Source: Trissonchulus latispiculum
Lineage: Eukaryota; Nematoda; Enoplea; Enoplida; Ironidae
Length of the DNA: 64,000 bases
Assembly (NCBI GenBank): GCA_030248195.1
Contig: JASAND010005695.1
Coordinates: forward strand, 1 to 64,000
Reading direction: 5' to 3'
Under the pieces are notes generated by a model. The model was not told where the DNA came from, searched no databases, and saw only the letters and a list, made by a program, of their open reading frames with translations. This document shows positions 17,177 to 29,800 of the stretch, piece by piece (the first letter of the stretch is position 1; every line of letters begins with the position of its first letter). The position numbers and the translations under genes were made by a program.

Positions 17177-19210
17177 GTTGTTCTGTTACGTTTGTGGTTC
17201 CCGTCCCTAATTTGATGTAGCTTAATTATTCTTGGAGATTGCTAAAATGACCTGTGAAAAATGGAAGTTGTGGTTTTGAAAACGTGTGTTTGAACGAGCT
17301 AAAAGCGTGAGAAGCTAGAAATGAAAGCTGTTTCCTAGACCCCCCGTCCCCTACCCGATCGGTTCTGTTTAGTTCTGTCCTTTTGTCCCGTCTTCTGTTG
17401 GAATGTCTGTTGCACGCACTAACACACGACTGTTTGGTTTGGGTAACAATAAGCTCTGTAGGTAATTGTCCCAGATGCTACGACCCAGTTTTGGTCGGAC
17501 CGATAGATCCCTTACGCTAGCTAGATACGACTGCTTATTGTTACGTACGCCCATCATGATACGTTGTTTTTTTGTATTTTGTTTCTTTTCAGTGTTTTCA
17601 GTTGTTTGCTGCCACCAACCTCCTGCCCACCTGACGGTTACTCGCTGTACTGCTGTTTTCTGTTGTTTTGTAGTTTACACGAGATGAATTCAGCCTGAAG
17701 TTCTTTAAATTTTGATGCGAAAAAATAGATATTGCTGAAGGACACGCAACATAGGAATTTTAAATGAAAAGAGTTAAAACGTTTGAGTTGACTAAGCAAG
17801 AATAAAAAGTTTGGAGTAGAATGTTCTCGCGCCGTGCCTTTGTCTGTAGTATTTTCAGTGTTCCCTTCTATTGTCACCTCTGCACCTCACTGGATTCCAT
17901 GGCCTGCAACACAATTCAAGAGCTTCAATCCTGGATGGATGGATCCTACTAACTGTTGTTTGCTAACCTTTTCTGTCTACTAATTAGTTGCTTTCTTTTA
18001 ATTTTGCACTGCACACACCGATTTTGCAATAGAGCATTGCACGAAACCTTTTAAGCTAGAGTATTTGAACAAATTAGTGTGAACTGTTAGAGCAGTAATG
18101 TACCGGTTAACTTGTGTTATCACTGAGAAAGATGGATGACAATTGAACATATTTTTAATGAAACTAGTACTAAACGTTGTAACGCGCTAACTTGATGATT
18201 GAGACCTGTGAAGCTAATCGCAGCTAACTTAGAGCTAGAATTTTCTGCTGGATTGCTACTTAACGAATTTTCGCTTCTGTTTCTGTTTCTGCTGTCTCTG
18301 TTTTCTCTTTCACGGTGGGTGAAAGACACCCACCGGTCACTGTCACTGTTACTAATCCCTGTCGTTCAATGTGTTTCTAGGCTGTTTCTCAGCAATGGTT
18401 TTCTTTTTCTGATGTTGTCGTTTCTCCTCACGCCTGGTCGGACCAGTCGTGCAGTCCTGGTCGCCAGCATCACACCTCGCCATCCTGCCGGTTTCTTCCG
18501 GTTCCACCTGTCTGGGATAAGCACACACCGCCGCTCCGCCGGCTTATCCCGGGCTCATGTCGTCGTCCTCGCCTCCACCGCCTCGCCGGCTGACCCGGCA
18601 TGTCAGCGTCGTCAACCGAACTTCATCGCTCCGCCGCTCCGCCGGCTTCTCCCGGCACACGGAAGAACTGCTCACCAACCGCCGCCGTCACTGGCTGCGT
18701 CATCTAGCCAGTATCCCACGTCCAATCTCCGCTCTCACACCCCCCTCAGCACCGTCATGTCCACCTCCAAACACACCCCCCCCTGCCTCCTTATCATCAT
18801 CACAAACAACTCCATCATCAACATCAGATCCATCAGCCATCGCGTCTGCAGCACCTCTGCACGCGCGATCCTGCCCACAGTCTCCTGATCGATTCCCAGC
18901 TGAGATGACTGCTCAGCCCTCCGAAGATTGGCCATTGACTTTTGCGCTGGCCTCCAATTCTATTGCCTCAGTCTTCCAGTCATCGCTGTCATCGCCACCA
19001 CTATGAACTGCACCGCACCAGTATTGCCTGTACATACTTGAACTTTTCACTGTCTTCGTGCCATATTTGCTTGTTTTGTACACTGACTGTCTGCCTTGCA
19101 TAACTATTGCTTTTCTGTTCTTCATCGCTTGAATGATGCATGTACGTGCACTAACTGATCACTTTCGCTTGATACCTTTCGACTACTAGTAAAACTCTAC
19201 ACCATTTTTT
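17177..19210 (+). other. 3' internal region of the element with weak candidate exons
   Basis: Acceptor-like sites occur at TTGTTTCTTTTCAG (about 17593), TGTGTTTCTAG (18380) and GCTGTTTCTCAG (18390). After the last one, a frame stays open to a TGA at 18591-18593 and has the C/G-rich look of coding sequence (S-P-H-A-W-S-D-Q-S-C-S-P-G). A 149-codon frame with an ATG at 18557 runs to 19006 and is Pro/Ser-rich. Neither has a known domain. The hairpin GGGATAAGC...GCTTATCCC lies at 18514-18550, and a near-direct repeat of CCGCTCCGCCGGCTT occurs at about 18531 and 18632. A third spliced gene is possible but not shown. Confidence 0.35.
18557..19006 (+). CDS. Hypothetical Pro/Ser-rich ORF near the 3' LTR (149 aa)
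   Basis: It starts M-S-S-S-S-P-P-P-P-R-R and has long stretches of Pro, Ser and Thr. I see no domain. It overlaps open sequence in two other frames because this stretch is C-rich and stop-poor, so it may be chance. It ends 215 bases before the 3' LTR. Low confidence. Confidence 0.25.
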   Translation: MSSSSPPPPRRLTRHVSVVNRTSSLRRSAGFSRHTEELLTNRRRHWLRHLASIPRPISALTPPSAPSCPPPNTPPPASLSSSQTTPSSTSDPSAIASAAPLHARSCPQSPDRFPAEMTAQPSEDWPLTFALASNSIASVFQSSLSSPPL

Positions 19211-19221
19211 GCGGTGGAGAG
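19211..19221 (+). other. Candidate polypurine tract
   Basis: GCGGTGGAGAG directly precedes the 3' LTR and would prime plus-strand DNA synthesis. It is shorter and less pure than most tracts (one T and one C), so this is a positional call. Confidence 0.4.
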
Positions 19222-20716
19222 TGTAAGGGCAAGAAATATTCATTCTTAGCCCAGAGGTAGAAACTGGCTAAAAATACGACTGTTTTCTGTTTTTGTTTTC
19301 TGTTTTCAAACTCTTGACTCTGTGTATGACTTACTAACTCTTGTGAGCTTGACTTGTTGTGATGTGAGCTTGACTTGTGAACTTTTTGTGAACTAACTTT
19401 AATTCTGTAAACTAATCAATGTAAACTAATCAATTTTTGTATACTAATAATTCTGTATGCTAACTAATTTTTGTACTCTAATCGTTGAATCCTAATCCTA
19501 CGTTTTTGTACAAATCTGACCGCATGGTTTCTGATGTCTTTTGTGCTTCCGACTTGTGTGGAAATTGGTCTTGAATATTGTCTTGATGATAATAGAGATA
19601 GTGATTTTCTGTTTGCTTGGGTGGTTAGGAAAATTGCCCTGTTTTGCTGACTAAGAAGTTCAAAATCAGAAAGTGGGGTTAATCGTCTTAAGATAGAAAT
19701 TTGGGGAGCCCCATGAGCCCAAAAGCAATCTCATACGTCATGCTTATCATGACGTATGCCTTTTCTTTCGTACAGTTTCGCCTTGAAATCAAAAGACTTG
19801 AAAAAGACCGAAAACGGCAGAACTTCACGTGGACAAGGCTGAGAGGGGAGAAGGTGACTGAACCCCAATTTTAGTCAGTTTGAGGTTGACTCTGTTAGAG
19901 TGCGGTCGTGCACTGTTGCCTTGCTCTGTGTTCTGTTTTACGTTGGGGCTGTTACGCCTGTATTGGTCTTTGGTAGCGTGTCTGGCCTGTTGAGCCTGTG
20001 TGAGTCAAGTTTGTGGAGTTTACGTTTTCGCGAGGTCACCTCTCTCTCACCCAGTCTTCGTGTTTCTGCGTTTGCCTGTTTTATTTCTGTATTTCACATT
20101 TGGATTTTCATTTGGACCAAGGTAACTTACCGAGCAACTTACGGGTTTGTAATATTGTTTGCCAAGAGTTAGTTGAGCTGTTTAAATTGATCTATACAAA
20201 AAGTTTAGGTCGATAACATTGAACGTCGAGTATTGCGAAAATCGTGTAAAGCATCCTGAATTATCTAGCTGTAATCCTGTTATTGAAACACTGTTCGTTT
20301 TAGTAAATTGTACTCAATCATCTTTACACAAGCCTTGACTTGATTAGATTCGGGACTTGATTTGAGAACAAGGTGGACCAGAGTCTTAGTTACGGAAGCC
20401 TTGTTTAGGTAGTATAATTAGTTGACCTCAAAGTTCCGTTGAGCGGTCAACTAATTATTAGGTAATTTTAGGATAGACTGATTGAATTTGATGAGCCATT
20501 TAACCAGTGCTCAAGTCGTGTTATTTCAAGCCATTGAACCAGTGCTCAGATAAATTGTGGTTCTCACTAAAACAAGTTTGCCCGACCCCCAAACTTGTAC
20601 AATTAGAACGGGCTGAGAGATTGAAGTTTGAAGTTTGAGAATTGAGACGTGCAAGAGACCTCTCAGTACCTAAATTGACTAAAAGCATTACCTAACCTGA
20701 AATCCGTTTCTTTACA
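19222..20716 (+). repeat. 3' LTR
   Basis: 1495 bp, TGTAAGGGC to CTTTACA. It carries the same two palindromes as the 5' LTR (19732-19758 and 20415-20457). It has a duplicated segment around A-C-C-A-G-T-G-C-T-C (about 20490-20545) that is single in the 5' LTR, and lacks the TATAAAA block. Divergence is patchy, with near-identity next to blocks that do not align. Confidence 0.93.
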
Positions 20717-21574
20717 TATATTTATACAACACAGGTTATAGAAGTATAGCACATATGGAAATAGTAACTGGAATAACTAGCCTACTGACAAACAGTTATA
20801 CAGCAAATTAAACTAGACACACACTCACCAATTAAATGAGCGAAGCCCCGATAAAGTACCAATATGGGCCCACTGGAGAGAAACAGGGGGGAAAATTGTA
20901 CACACTGGAGATATGTAGGGAGAGAATAGAGAGAGATACGACTGTACACGACAAGGGGTAAACCCAACACCGAGGGGGGAGAAGTTGATGGATAACCCCT
21001 CCCAAGAGAAGCGCCCTCTAGCTGGAGTGTCCCAATCATGTAGCTCCAAGGGGTCCCCTTCCCACCCAATCCAGGCCTAGCCTCTAGGTGGAGCTACACG
21101 ACACGTGGAGGAATGCTTGCAGACTAGCAAGCCAGCTATTAGCTATGTTTTATGGTTTCGTAATACCTGTAACAACAAAAAGGTTTACCGTTAGTCAGCC
21201 TCTTGCGTTACAGTTGCATTTCCCTCTAATTTCCTGCGATTTTCTATTGTATGCTTACTTTTCCGCTCTATTGTGTTACTTGCTTTTTGGCAATGTCATC
21301 CTCCATGAATACTTCTTAAGAGAGAGGTTAGCTGTCCGATGGTAAACAGACGACACTGACACTTTGTCAGCTCATGAGTAAATCGTTTCGAGAAAAAGAA
21401 AAAAGAAAATTGGCTCATTAATAGCATCAGTGCTATGTACGACAGGTGTGATTAACGCCTTTCCGTGTTTGTTTAACTTAGACGCATCATTTTAACCCAA
21501 CTCAAATAACTCTGTTCAGATAACATTAATATTTTGTGTTATGAAAGCTCAAAAATTCATGAGGATGAGTGCAA
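20717..21574. other. Flank downstream of the LTR element
   Basis: About 860 bases with no supported gene. The part at 20860-21110 is GC-richer and open on the minus strand in two frames, with no recognisable protein. The eight bases at 21567-21574 (GAGTGCAA) are the left target duplication of the next element. Confidence 0.4.
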
Positions 21575-22415
21575 CAGGGATGGAAACTGGGTCGTGGGTC
21601 ATTGGGTCATGGGTCGTTTGGGTCGCTAATTTTGCATGGGTCACTGGGTCTTGGGTCACTAATTTCGGAAAGCCTTTGGGTCAGGGTGGGTCTGGGTCAA
21701 GCTTCCTGTGGGTCACTTTGGATCTGGGTCAGCAATTTTAGTGGGGTATTTTGGGTATGGGTCACAGGGGTCTTGCCAAATCTTTGAAGTTTCAATTTTC
21801 GTGGTGGAAGTTTAGCTAGTTTTAAAGGTGAACCCACCATTTCTGAAAAATTTTCGCGTCTTCGGCGCGCTCACTATCTAACTAACTATCACTAACTAAT
21901 TAGTTAAATTTACTAGTCATTTGGCGGAAATCACTAGAGTTAGGTGTGACTTGCTCTGCCATTCTATATGAGTTGGGTCACATAGTAAAAGCAGGTATAT
22001 ATATACTAACTTAGAGACATTTCGGTAGATTTTTAAAGTATACAGCATCAACCACTCAGATCTCAGTTTAGCTGGTTTTTTGTAAGAAAAACAAACTATT
22101 GATCTAGTTTCAAAAATGAGTGGCATGTACTTATTCTTGCATTTTTCCAAAATTTAAGAAAGAAAGTTCAAAAACACTGCACAGCGGGGAAATCTCGGTT
22201 AGGGTCAATCTGTGTAACGTTATTCCATTGGGTCGTATGGGTCTGGGTCATAAAAATTCTTGGGTCAGTTGGGTCTGGGTCACGAAACCGTTTGGGTCAT
22301 TTGGGTCTGGGTCACTAAATTTTAAAATTCTATGGGTCACCTTGAGTCTGGGTCAAATTTGTGTTTGGGTCGAGTGGGTCATGGGTCACAAAAAGTGACC
22401 CAGTTTCCATCCCTG
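21575..22415. mobile_element. hAT-like MITE filled with degenerate GGGTC repeats
   Basis: 841 bp. It has perfect 19-bp terminal inverted repeats (CAGGGATGGAAACTGGGTC and its complement) and a perfect 8-bp target duplication GAGTGCAA (21567-21574 and 22416-22423). An 8-bp duplication and a CAGGG-type terminus are typical of the hAT superfamily. Both arms (about 21588-21770 and 22225-22395) are runs of TGGGTC-like words spaced 6-10 bases apart, all in the same orientation although the ends are inverted. The middle (about 21780-22220) is ordinary AT-rich sequence. No transposase frame. Confidence 0.88.
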
Positions 22416-22875
22416 GAGTGCAACACGAAATGAACGATATTTTGGATTTTTGTGGATGCTTCAGGCTAAATTTGTTTGCGGTCGGAATAAGAAAACTTCT
22501 TGCGTCAAGACGCAGAAATGGACGCAAAACACTGGACCAAATTGTGACAAAATTCCTTTAAATGTTGCTACCATCCTAAGGAATGTCGTCCAATTTCTTA
22601 ACGTAGCTCAAACACGGAGCTCCGTTGTGCTACTTTAAAATTACCTACATGTAGAATAGCTTCGTTTTATAATCAATTACGTTTTTTCCTTTGTCTGTGT
22701 GCTTACTAAGTTATGGTTTTGTTGTTATAAGTGTATGTTAACAGAGCGCAGGCTTTAGAAAACAAGAAAGCAGTCAGTTAGCTCTTAGTTTGGGACATTA
22801 CAAAAGAGGGTGATATAAGTAGTGGAAATAGAGCTGCTTTTGCGTTATAAAAACAAACCGTCGGTGAATACGAAG

Positions 22876-23101
22876 TAGTGTTGTTTCAGTAGCCGATTTT
22901 AGTTTCAGTTTCAGTCAGCGGACCAAAATAGTTTCAGTTTCAGTTTAAGTTTCAGTCGGCAACGTAAAATAATTTCAGTTTCAGTTTCAGTTTCAGTTTC
23001 AGTCGGCTGCCTAAAAATGTTTCAGTTTCAGTTTCAGTTTCAGATCTCTTCTCAAAATAGTTTCAGTTTCAGTTTCAGTTTCAGTGACTGAAACATCACT
23101 A
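22876..23101. mobile_element. 226-bp hAT-like MITE made of GTTTCA hexamers
   Basis: The ends read TAGTGTTGTTTCAGT and, inverted, TAGTGATGTTTCAGT. The 8-bp target duplication ATACGAAG is perfect (22868-22875 and 23102-23109). The interior is four or five blocks of tandem GTTTCA in one orientation, separated by short spacers such as CGGCAACGTAAAATA. The hexamer is contained in the terminal repeat itself. Non-autonomous. Confidence 0.85.
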
Positions 23102-23109
23102 ATACGAAG

Positions 23110-23809
23110 CTCCGTACATAGCTTCGTTTAATTCTCCGCTCATAAAACCGAGCTACGGTTTTAATTTGGACGACGTTCCTAAAGCGGCATCCATCAAATA
23201 GTCTACTTATTGTAACTTAGTTTTTATTCTGGGGATGGCTAAAAGGAATGACAGAGCGTTAGCCAAACAAGGTTTACTGTCAATTAACGTCTCTTCACTA
23301 TTTTAGCATATTCTAATTTAGTATTTTGCAAATATTAAAACAATCTCCACAATTGTAATTCCTTCCTGATTCAATTCAGACTGTATTGAGAAGCATAAAT
23401 TCTTTATCTTACACTATCAGACAGCTGCACTGTTGTTACAGTAGTGTTCGAAAAAGGCCTTTGTTGATAAGATAAGAACCAACAAAAAGCCTTACCTAGC
23501 AGAAATTGCTATTCTTTACCAGCAGTTGAACCTGTATTGGGAAACTTAGTAGAAGCAGCATCATGTACAAGGATTTTATCTTATTCTGATATTAAGTGTT
23601 GTGTTTTGCTCATGTTCACCTACATTGCGGAATAAGAGATCTCTAGCTTAGTCGTGCTCTCGAATTTAGACTTTCTTAGTTTCATTTTATATCTAACCCA
23701 TTGAAAGCTGATCGGGCATTTGTTGCAAAACTGTTGACCAGTGTTTAAAACCTTGAAGTTATGGTTAACTATTTAGTTAGGAATTGAATTTCAGATTTGA
23801 ATCTAAATT
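23110..23809. other. Upstream region of the PLP enzyme gene
   Basis: About 700 AT-rich bases, presumably promoter and 5' UTR of the gene starting at 23810. I see no clear core promoter. A possible acceptor TTGAATTTCAG ends at 23794, 16 bases before the ATG, so there may be an upstream non-coding exon. Confidence 0.35.
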
Positions 23810-26800
23810 ATGTTCACGAAAATTAAGAAACATGCAGAGGATGCGATGCGAACTTTGGACGAAACTGTGCAAGAGTTCAAAGGATCCCAGAGTGAACCGT
23901 CTCCGGTAAGACTTTAGTATTTATGTGAAGAAAAGTGTCCAGGGCGGGATCGAACCGCCGAGGTTTGAATTAGAAGTAGAACGCTCTACCACTTACGCCA
24001 CATCCTCGGACGTTGAGAGCAGGTTTATTACGCTGATTTCAACCTTACTGGGTTGCTGATGTTTAATATTTATTTGCAATTTTACATAGGTGTCTCTACA
24101 GATTGGGATCGAGTTCAAGCTTAAGCTTGGTTCTATTGTGCTAAGGGTGGCTAAATGGTTAGAGCGTCGGCCAAGACAGCCGGAAGTTGCGGGTTCGATC
24201 TCCTCTTTAGGATTGAATTTGTTGGGTCTGAGGTGCTGCTTGACATCATTGCTTTTTCCTTACCTATTTTCTTGTATATAAAAGCAGGCATAGCAGCGAA
24301 ATGCACCTGCTATATTTGCGAAATTGCCGATAAATTTAATTCGATAAGATCTAATCTATTGCAAATTAGACGATGGGTAGTAACTTTCACCGCGACGTTT
24401 TATACAAGATTCCGTTTCAAATTTGGTTGTCGTTGTAGCAGACTGGCCTTAATGCACACCATGAAGTAGTTGAGTGAGAGACTTGAGTGATAGAATTTTC
24501 ACTGCAAACTTGCCAGCACGGGTTCGGTGCAGACCTAAGGAATTAGGGATTTCAACTCGGTGATTTCTGAGTTCGACCTTTCTCAAGGGAACCTAATAGT
24601 TGCATTTGTTGCATCGAGCGCGGCAGGGAGTTCCTGTTGCAGTTCATTTCACTGAAGCAAGGGCTTGATTGGAGCTTAATTCTTTTAGACCTAATCTCGG
24701 CGGAGGTATCTTGCCCTTTTTGGGCTCTACTTGTTTGACATTCTATTCTGGCATGACAATAAGTGGTATACATAGTCAAATAGACTAGGTATCTGTGGGA
24801 CACATAACTAAGTTTTGATTAAGAAAAAGGTTAATCTACACTCAATCCATGCAATCATCACACATAATTGATCAGCATTCGACCACCAAAAAGCTAAAAA
24901 CTACATAGAATTCCAATAATATAGACTACTGTGCTCATCTTTGCTGGTTTTGTGATGGTAGCATTCTTGTCCGCAGACCGGTAGATCTGTGGTTCGATTC
25001 TCGGCTGAGCCAAATCTTTACACATCTGTGCAGAAACGAAACAGAGCAAGTCACTAGCCACAAATTTCCATTCACATTTCACAGGACAACCAAATTAACA
25101 TTAGCAGAAGTCCAATTTTGTCGGCAGCAAGCTATTCTGAGTCTACCATCAACTTTTCTTGCAGCCTCAAATATTTCTAGGCCATGTTTAAGGTGTTGGT
25201 ATCCTTGGCAGTGCTTTTTTGTGGTAATTTTTCGAAACGCTATAACTTTCGCAGTTTTTGGAGTTGGAAAGAGCTTTATGCATCGTTTGAAAGCTCATAA
25301 TCTGTACATTCACATGAGTTTACGAAACTAGCAAAATTAATAAAACAATAGCAAAAATCTTCTGACATGCTGACAGCTGACAGGCTGAATATAGACCAAA
25401 AATTTTTGAACATCGATTTCTCAAAACTGTAGAATCGACCAAAATTTCTTCTTGTGCCGTGATATGAAGGACATGTGGACCGAGGGACATTTTTTGGATT
25501 TGGCTCAACAAGCTTGAATAATGAATAATGAATGATCGTGTGACGGCACGAAATTTCGCAAGTTTGTATTCAGTTTACTCGCAACTGAAAACGTTTTATC
25601 TCAAATCGAGAAAACTGTCCCTCCGCAATAGTACGAACTCTCAACTCTCTCGACTACGTATTCTCAGAATAATGGCAAAAACAAAAACTTTCTTATCTTT
25701 GCATCTAAAAATGCGGGACTGGTTCCAGAATGTTAAAGAGCACCAAAATAGCACATATGGAAAGTTTCATCCACTTTCATAAAGAAGTCGAGCTTGTAAG
25801 GTGAAATTTACACAAAAGGATACCACCACCTTAAGCAGAATCTCGTTGCATCCAAGCTCTTCCAATCCTGATTCATAGTGTGACATCCTGAGTAAAAATC
25901 ATTCTGCAACGGTCTATCCTTATTCTGGAAATACAGTTGTGTAAAATCAAATGAGTAAAAAAGCAAATAAAGAAATAATAAGTTAATTAAAAAATATGAT
26001 ATAGAAAAAATGTGCCAAATTTTTATAGAAAATAAATATATAATTAAATAATTTTGTAAATAATTTCATAAATTAATCTACACCAGCATGCGGCAAATAT
26101 TTTCTGTTGGTTTCCAGATCCAGCGACCGCCCTCCGTACCCAGCCGGCCACCACAGATCAGTCCTGGGCCCGTAGATCGAGACGAATGGGAGACTTGGTT
26201 CCAACGAAGACGCACCGCCATGGAGTATAATTCCAATAAATCAAAGGACGAAGTTATAGGAGACGTCATTCATAGGTATGATACTGTGCGGATTTAGTAT
26301 GGAGCTTGTACCTTAATTCTGGAAGATTCTTAAGATCAGGATTCTGCTAAATTTTGCTAAATTCTGAAAATCGTAATTTATTTAAATTCAACAAGATGTC
26401 GGCGAAGCAGGAAATTTTTTAGGCGTTGCAGTAGGGCATTAAAACCTATTTTTACGTTCGGGTTTTTTGTGTACCTTTTGTTGTTGCCGCTTGCTGGGGT
26501 AACTAAAGAATGAGAGAACGTTGTATGCCACCAAAAACCCGAAAATATCGGGCACCTGGCGGGACAGCTAAGACATTGTTTTGGGGGGAAGTTTGGAGGT
26601 GCTGTGAGTGGGAATTGTCAGGTTTTTTTGCAAAGTTTGCTTAAAATGTTGTCTTGGGTGAGCAAATGTTCCTCATGACCTTAAGAAAACGAACACTCAA
26701 CCTAAATATTGCAGATAAATAATTTGAACAATCGGATTGATGTCATGACAATTAAAAATGAAAAGGCCATGCTATGCTAAATGCTAAATGCTAAAGGCCG

Positions 26801-29800
26801 ATGCTACAGCATAACTCTGGTAATACCGCAAAAGAAATGTAATATTACTAATATCCGAAATGAAACATGGTATCTGGGTGTTCATTTGTTAATATTCATT
26901 TTCTATCAATACTCTCAGGTAATTTTCTTGTTTAGCAGCAAATTTCTAACCAAGATAGAGGCGAAATCGAAGCGTCTAATGGCGGACAAAATTGGTGACA
27001 TTTTGGCAGCGGACGAAATGAACTTTGACCTAAGTCCATGCCCGTTTGGGTACGAAATGAGACGTCGACATTTTCCTCATATTCATGGACTTTTCCTAAA
27101 CTCAGCTTCCTATGGCGCTACACCAGACGTTGTTATTAAGGTTAGAAATTTTTGAAACACTACCACCAAAAAGGCGACCGATAGGTTGTTTTCGTTTAGA
27201 CTAATACAGAACATGTTGAATTCAATTTGTAAATTTTCACTCTCTAGTAAGGTTGCGTACAAGGGAATGGCTTGGGGAGAGCGTAAGAGAATGGGTCTAT
27301 ATTGTTAGAAAAGTCGCTTCCAAGTCATTGAGTTTCTTTTCAACTAATTATAATAATATAATTAATCGTTTAAATAATTAAAGTGAATTTAAATTCAAAT
27401 CAAATTTGAATTTAGATTTGAATTTAAATTAATTCGTTTATATAATTAATCGTTTAAATCATTCAACCGTGTCAACAAGAACGGTTTAAACACATTTTCT
27501 TGTTATTCTCCGGTGCTGGAAGTACCCAGACTGTTCAAAAGCTGTAAGTTTTCAGTGCACGAGAAGCGTTCACTCAGTTTTGCATACAAAATCAGATTTG
27601 GTCAAAAAGCGCTCCATAATTGTTCAGAAATTTGGTTAAATTGTGCCTTTATTTCATTTCTAGTCGATATTCTTTGTTTCGGCATCCAAAATATAATGTA
27701 GTTTAGGGTCGACAAGAGCTGGAACTGCGGATGCAATCGAACAATGTTCTGTGGCGATTTCGAAGCGTCCCTTTCCGGGTCAGACAAGCCGAGCTCGCCC
27801 TTGCCAATGTCATCAAGGCGGACCCTGACGATTTGACCTTTGTCCCCAATGCCAATTATGGTCAGCTCATTTTGCTTTTAAGCAGAGAACGAATATCTTT
27901 AATCTCCAATAAGCTTGCTCAAATCTGTCCAGAGTCTGTGTAGAAGGATTGATTATTTCTTAAACGTGAACACCATTGCACGGGTCGTTGGATTTTTGCA
28001 TACATTTTGACGTTCGACAAACGTAATGGGTTAATTTAGAAATTTAACAACTAGGTACATTTAACCTACTAAACATGTTTGAGCACAAGAGAAGGTTCAC
28101 AGACTGGCCAGGCCACGCCATATTTAATGTCATCAGGCAATTCACTCCCGTCTTGCAAAACTCTGATTCGATCTGAAAGCTATAGGTACAGCTAGGGGAA
28201 GTAACTACTACCAGGAATACAAATATATCATATGACTAGACATGTTTTTGTTATGCTCTCTGCTACCAGAGTAAAACAATGCTCCGCATGCTAATGGTTA
28301 ACCCCCTGTCAACAAATCAAACCCTAGAGACCCCCCGTGAATTAATACTTGACAGGTCGCAAATCTATGTTTACGTGCTAAGCTCGAAAACACAAGCAGT
28401 GTTTGCTCGTCTTGGATGACAAGTTATTTGCAACTAAGAAAATTAAATTACTTAGGATCTAATGCTGTTTTCAAAAGTCTTCCATGGCAGCCTGGCGATG
28501 TGCTCCTGGTTTTCTCCTGCGACTACGAAGCAACTTTGAACGCTTGTGAATGGCTCAGGTGGGAGAACAAGGTAGAAAGTTTCCTTTTTCTAAGTCCATG
28601 TAATTCGGATTTTAAACATTAAATCAAAATTTCTATTGTGCTGTTTTTGCTTTTTAATATATTGCTTATTCCTACATCATTTATTTATTGCTTATGGTAT
28701 AATGTTATAATGTGTATTCTTTAAGGTAGAGATCGAAACAGTGGATATGCCGCTGCCGGCCAGTGACGAAGAGATCGTTCGCCGAGTTCATGTGGCCCTG
28801 GATCGGCTCAGGTCGGAGGGTCGAACCCCCAAACTGGCCAACTTCTGTCACGTCACTTCCAAGACGGCCTACATCTTCCCCGGGAAGGACCTCGTCCGCC
28901 TTTTCCACAGCTACGGCGTCAGTGTCGCCATTGACGGCGCTCAGGCGGCTGGACACATTGACATCAACGTTGGCGATATTAGGGTTAGTTGGGTAGATTG
29001 CTTTGACAAATGATTGGTTAGTGCTCACTTATAACGTTCAACTGCTTGAGTTGACAGTTAAAAATTTAAGCTTGCCAAACATCATCTCTGGTTTTCTGGG
29101 CCGCCGCAACTTCAAGAGTTGCAGATTCTAGAGTTTACTGGTTTACAGGAATCAAATGTAATGGGTGAGCCAGGAATTAGACCACTTAGCTCAGCACCAC
29201 TACTTAGGACTGGCGCAATGGACGCAACCTTGAGACTGCGAATTGAGATCTTTAGTCCAGGCGGCTCTCACTACGCTGACTGACCTCGCCAAGGGGAGAC
29301 TGGGTAGTTTCGGGGGGGACGTTAACATGCCTAATAAAAATAAAGGGAAACGCACACAATCTTTAGACTCTACTAACCATTAAATTCCGGGCCAATTCCA
29401 GAATTCTACCTAGCTACCAAAGAGATAAAGTCTAGTTATATAAAAGCTAAAAAAATTAATTAATTAAACGAAAGGCATCTGGGCAGTTTACTTATATAAA
29501 AGCAGATAATTATTACGAAAGCAAAAGATTGTTATGCATTGCTTTGGGAACGCGAGGGTCTGTCTTAGACAACATAAATCATATAATAGCAGTAGTGCTA
29601 TGTTTACGCTCCATGAATAGCGAAATTAAAGGTTTTAGATGAATTTTGAATTATGAGCATAAAGATAGCACTGCAACCGTAGCTGAAATGGGATTCTACC
29701 TACAAAATACTACAAAATTATCGGGCTTCTCAATAAAAATAGCAGTACAATATTTAGGAGGGATTTGGGGGAATTTTTGGGCAATTTTGGTGAAGAACAG

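Larger units (their letters stand above)
2537..20716 (+). mobile_element. Giant Ty3/gypsy-class LTR retroelement with Env, OTU and accessory genes
   Basis: The element spans 18,180 bp. It is bounded by two LTRs that both start TGTAAGGGC and end CTTTACA, giving short terminal inverted repeats TGTAA/TTACA. Internal order: candidate primer-binding site, splice donor, one 10 kb frame (Gag, Env-like, two proteases, RT, RNase H, integrase, OTU protease), two paralogous small ORFs each behind a splice acceptor, a C-rich region with further weak ORFs, then a short purine-rich stretch and the 3' LTR. The order PR-RT-RH-IN places it with Ty3/gypsy (Metaviridae) by established family architecture. Long terminal repeats, an intact polyprotein and intact accessory frames suggest recent activity. 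The LTRs, however, differ greatly from each other and no target-site duplication is visible (GGGGA on the left, TATAT on the right). Confidence 0.95.

Noticed and set aside
18199..18888. 229-codon frame beginning before 18200
   Set aside because: No ATG at its start, Leu/Phe-rich then Pro/Ser-rich with no domain, and it overlaps better candidates in other frames. It reads through both acceptor-like sites at 18380 and 18390.
23936..25015. Three tRNA-like units as working tRNA genes
   Set aside because: B boxes are good but acceptor stems do not pair and anticodon arms are irregular; treated as SINE or tRNA-derived relics.
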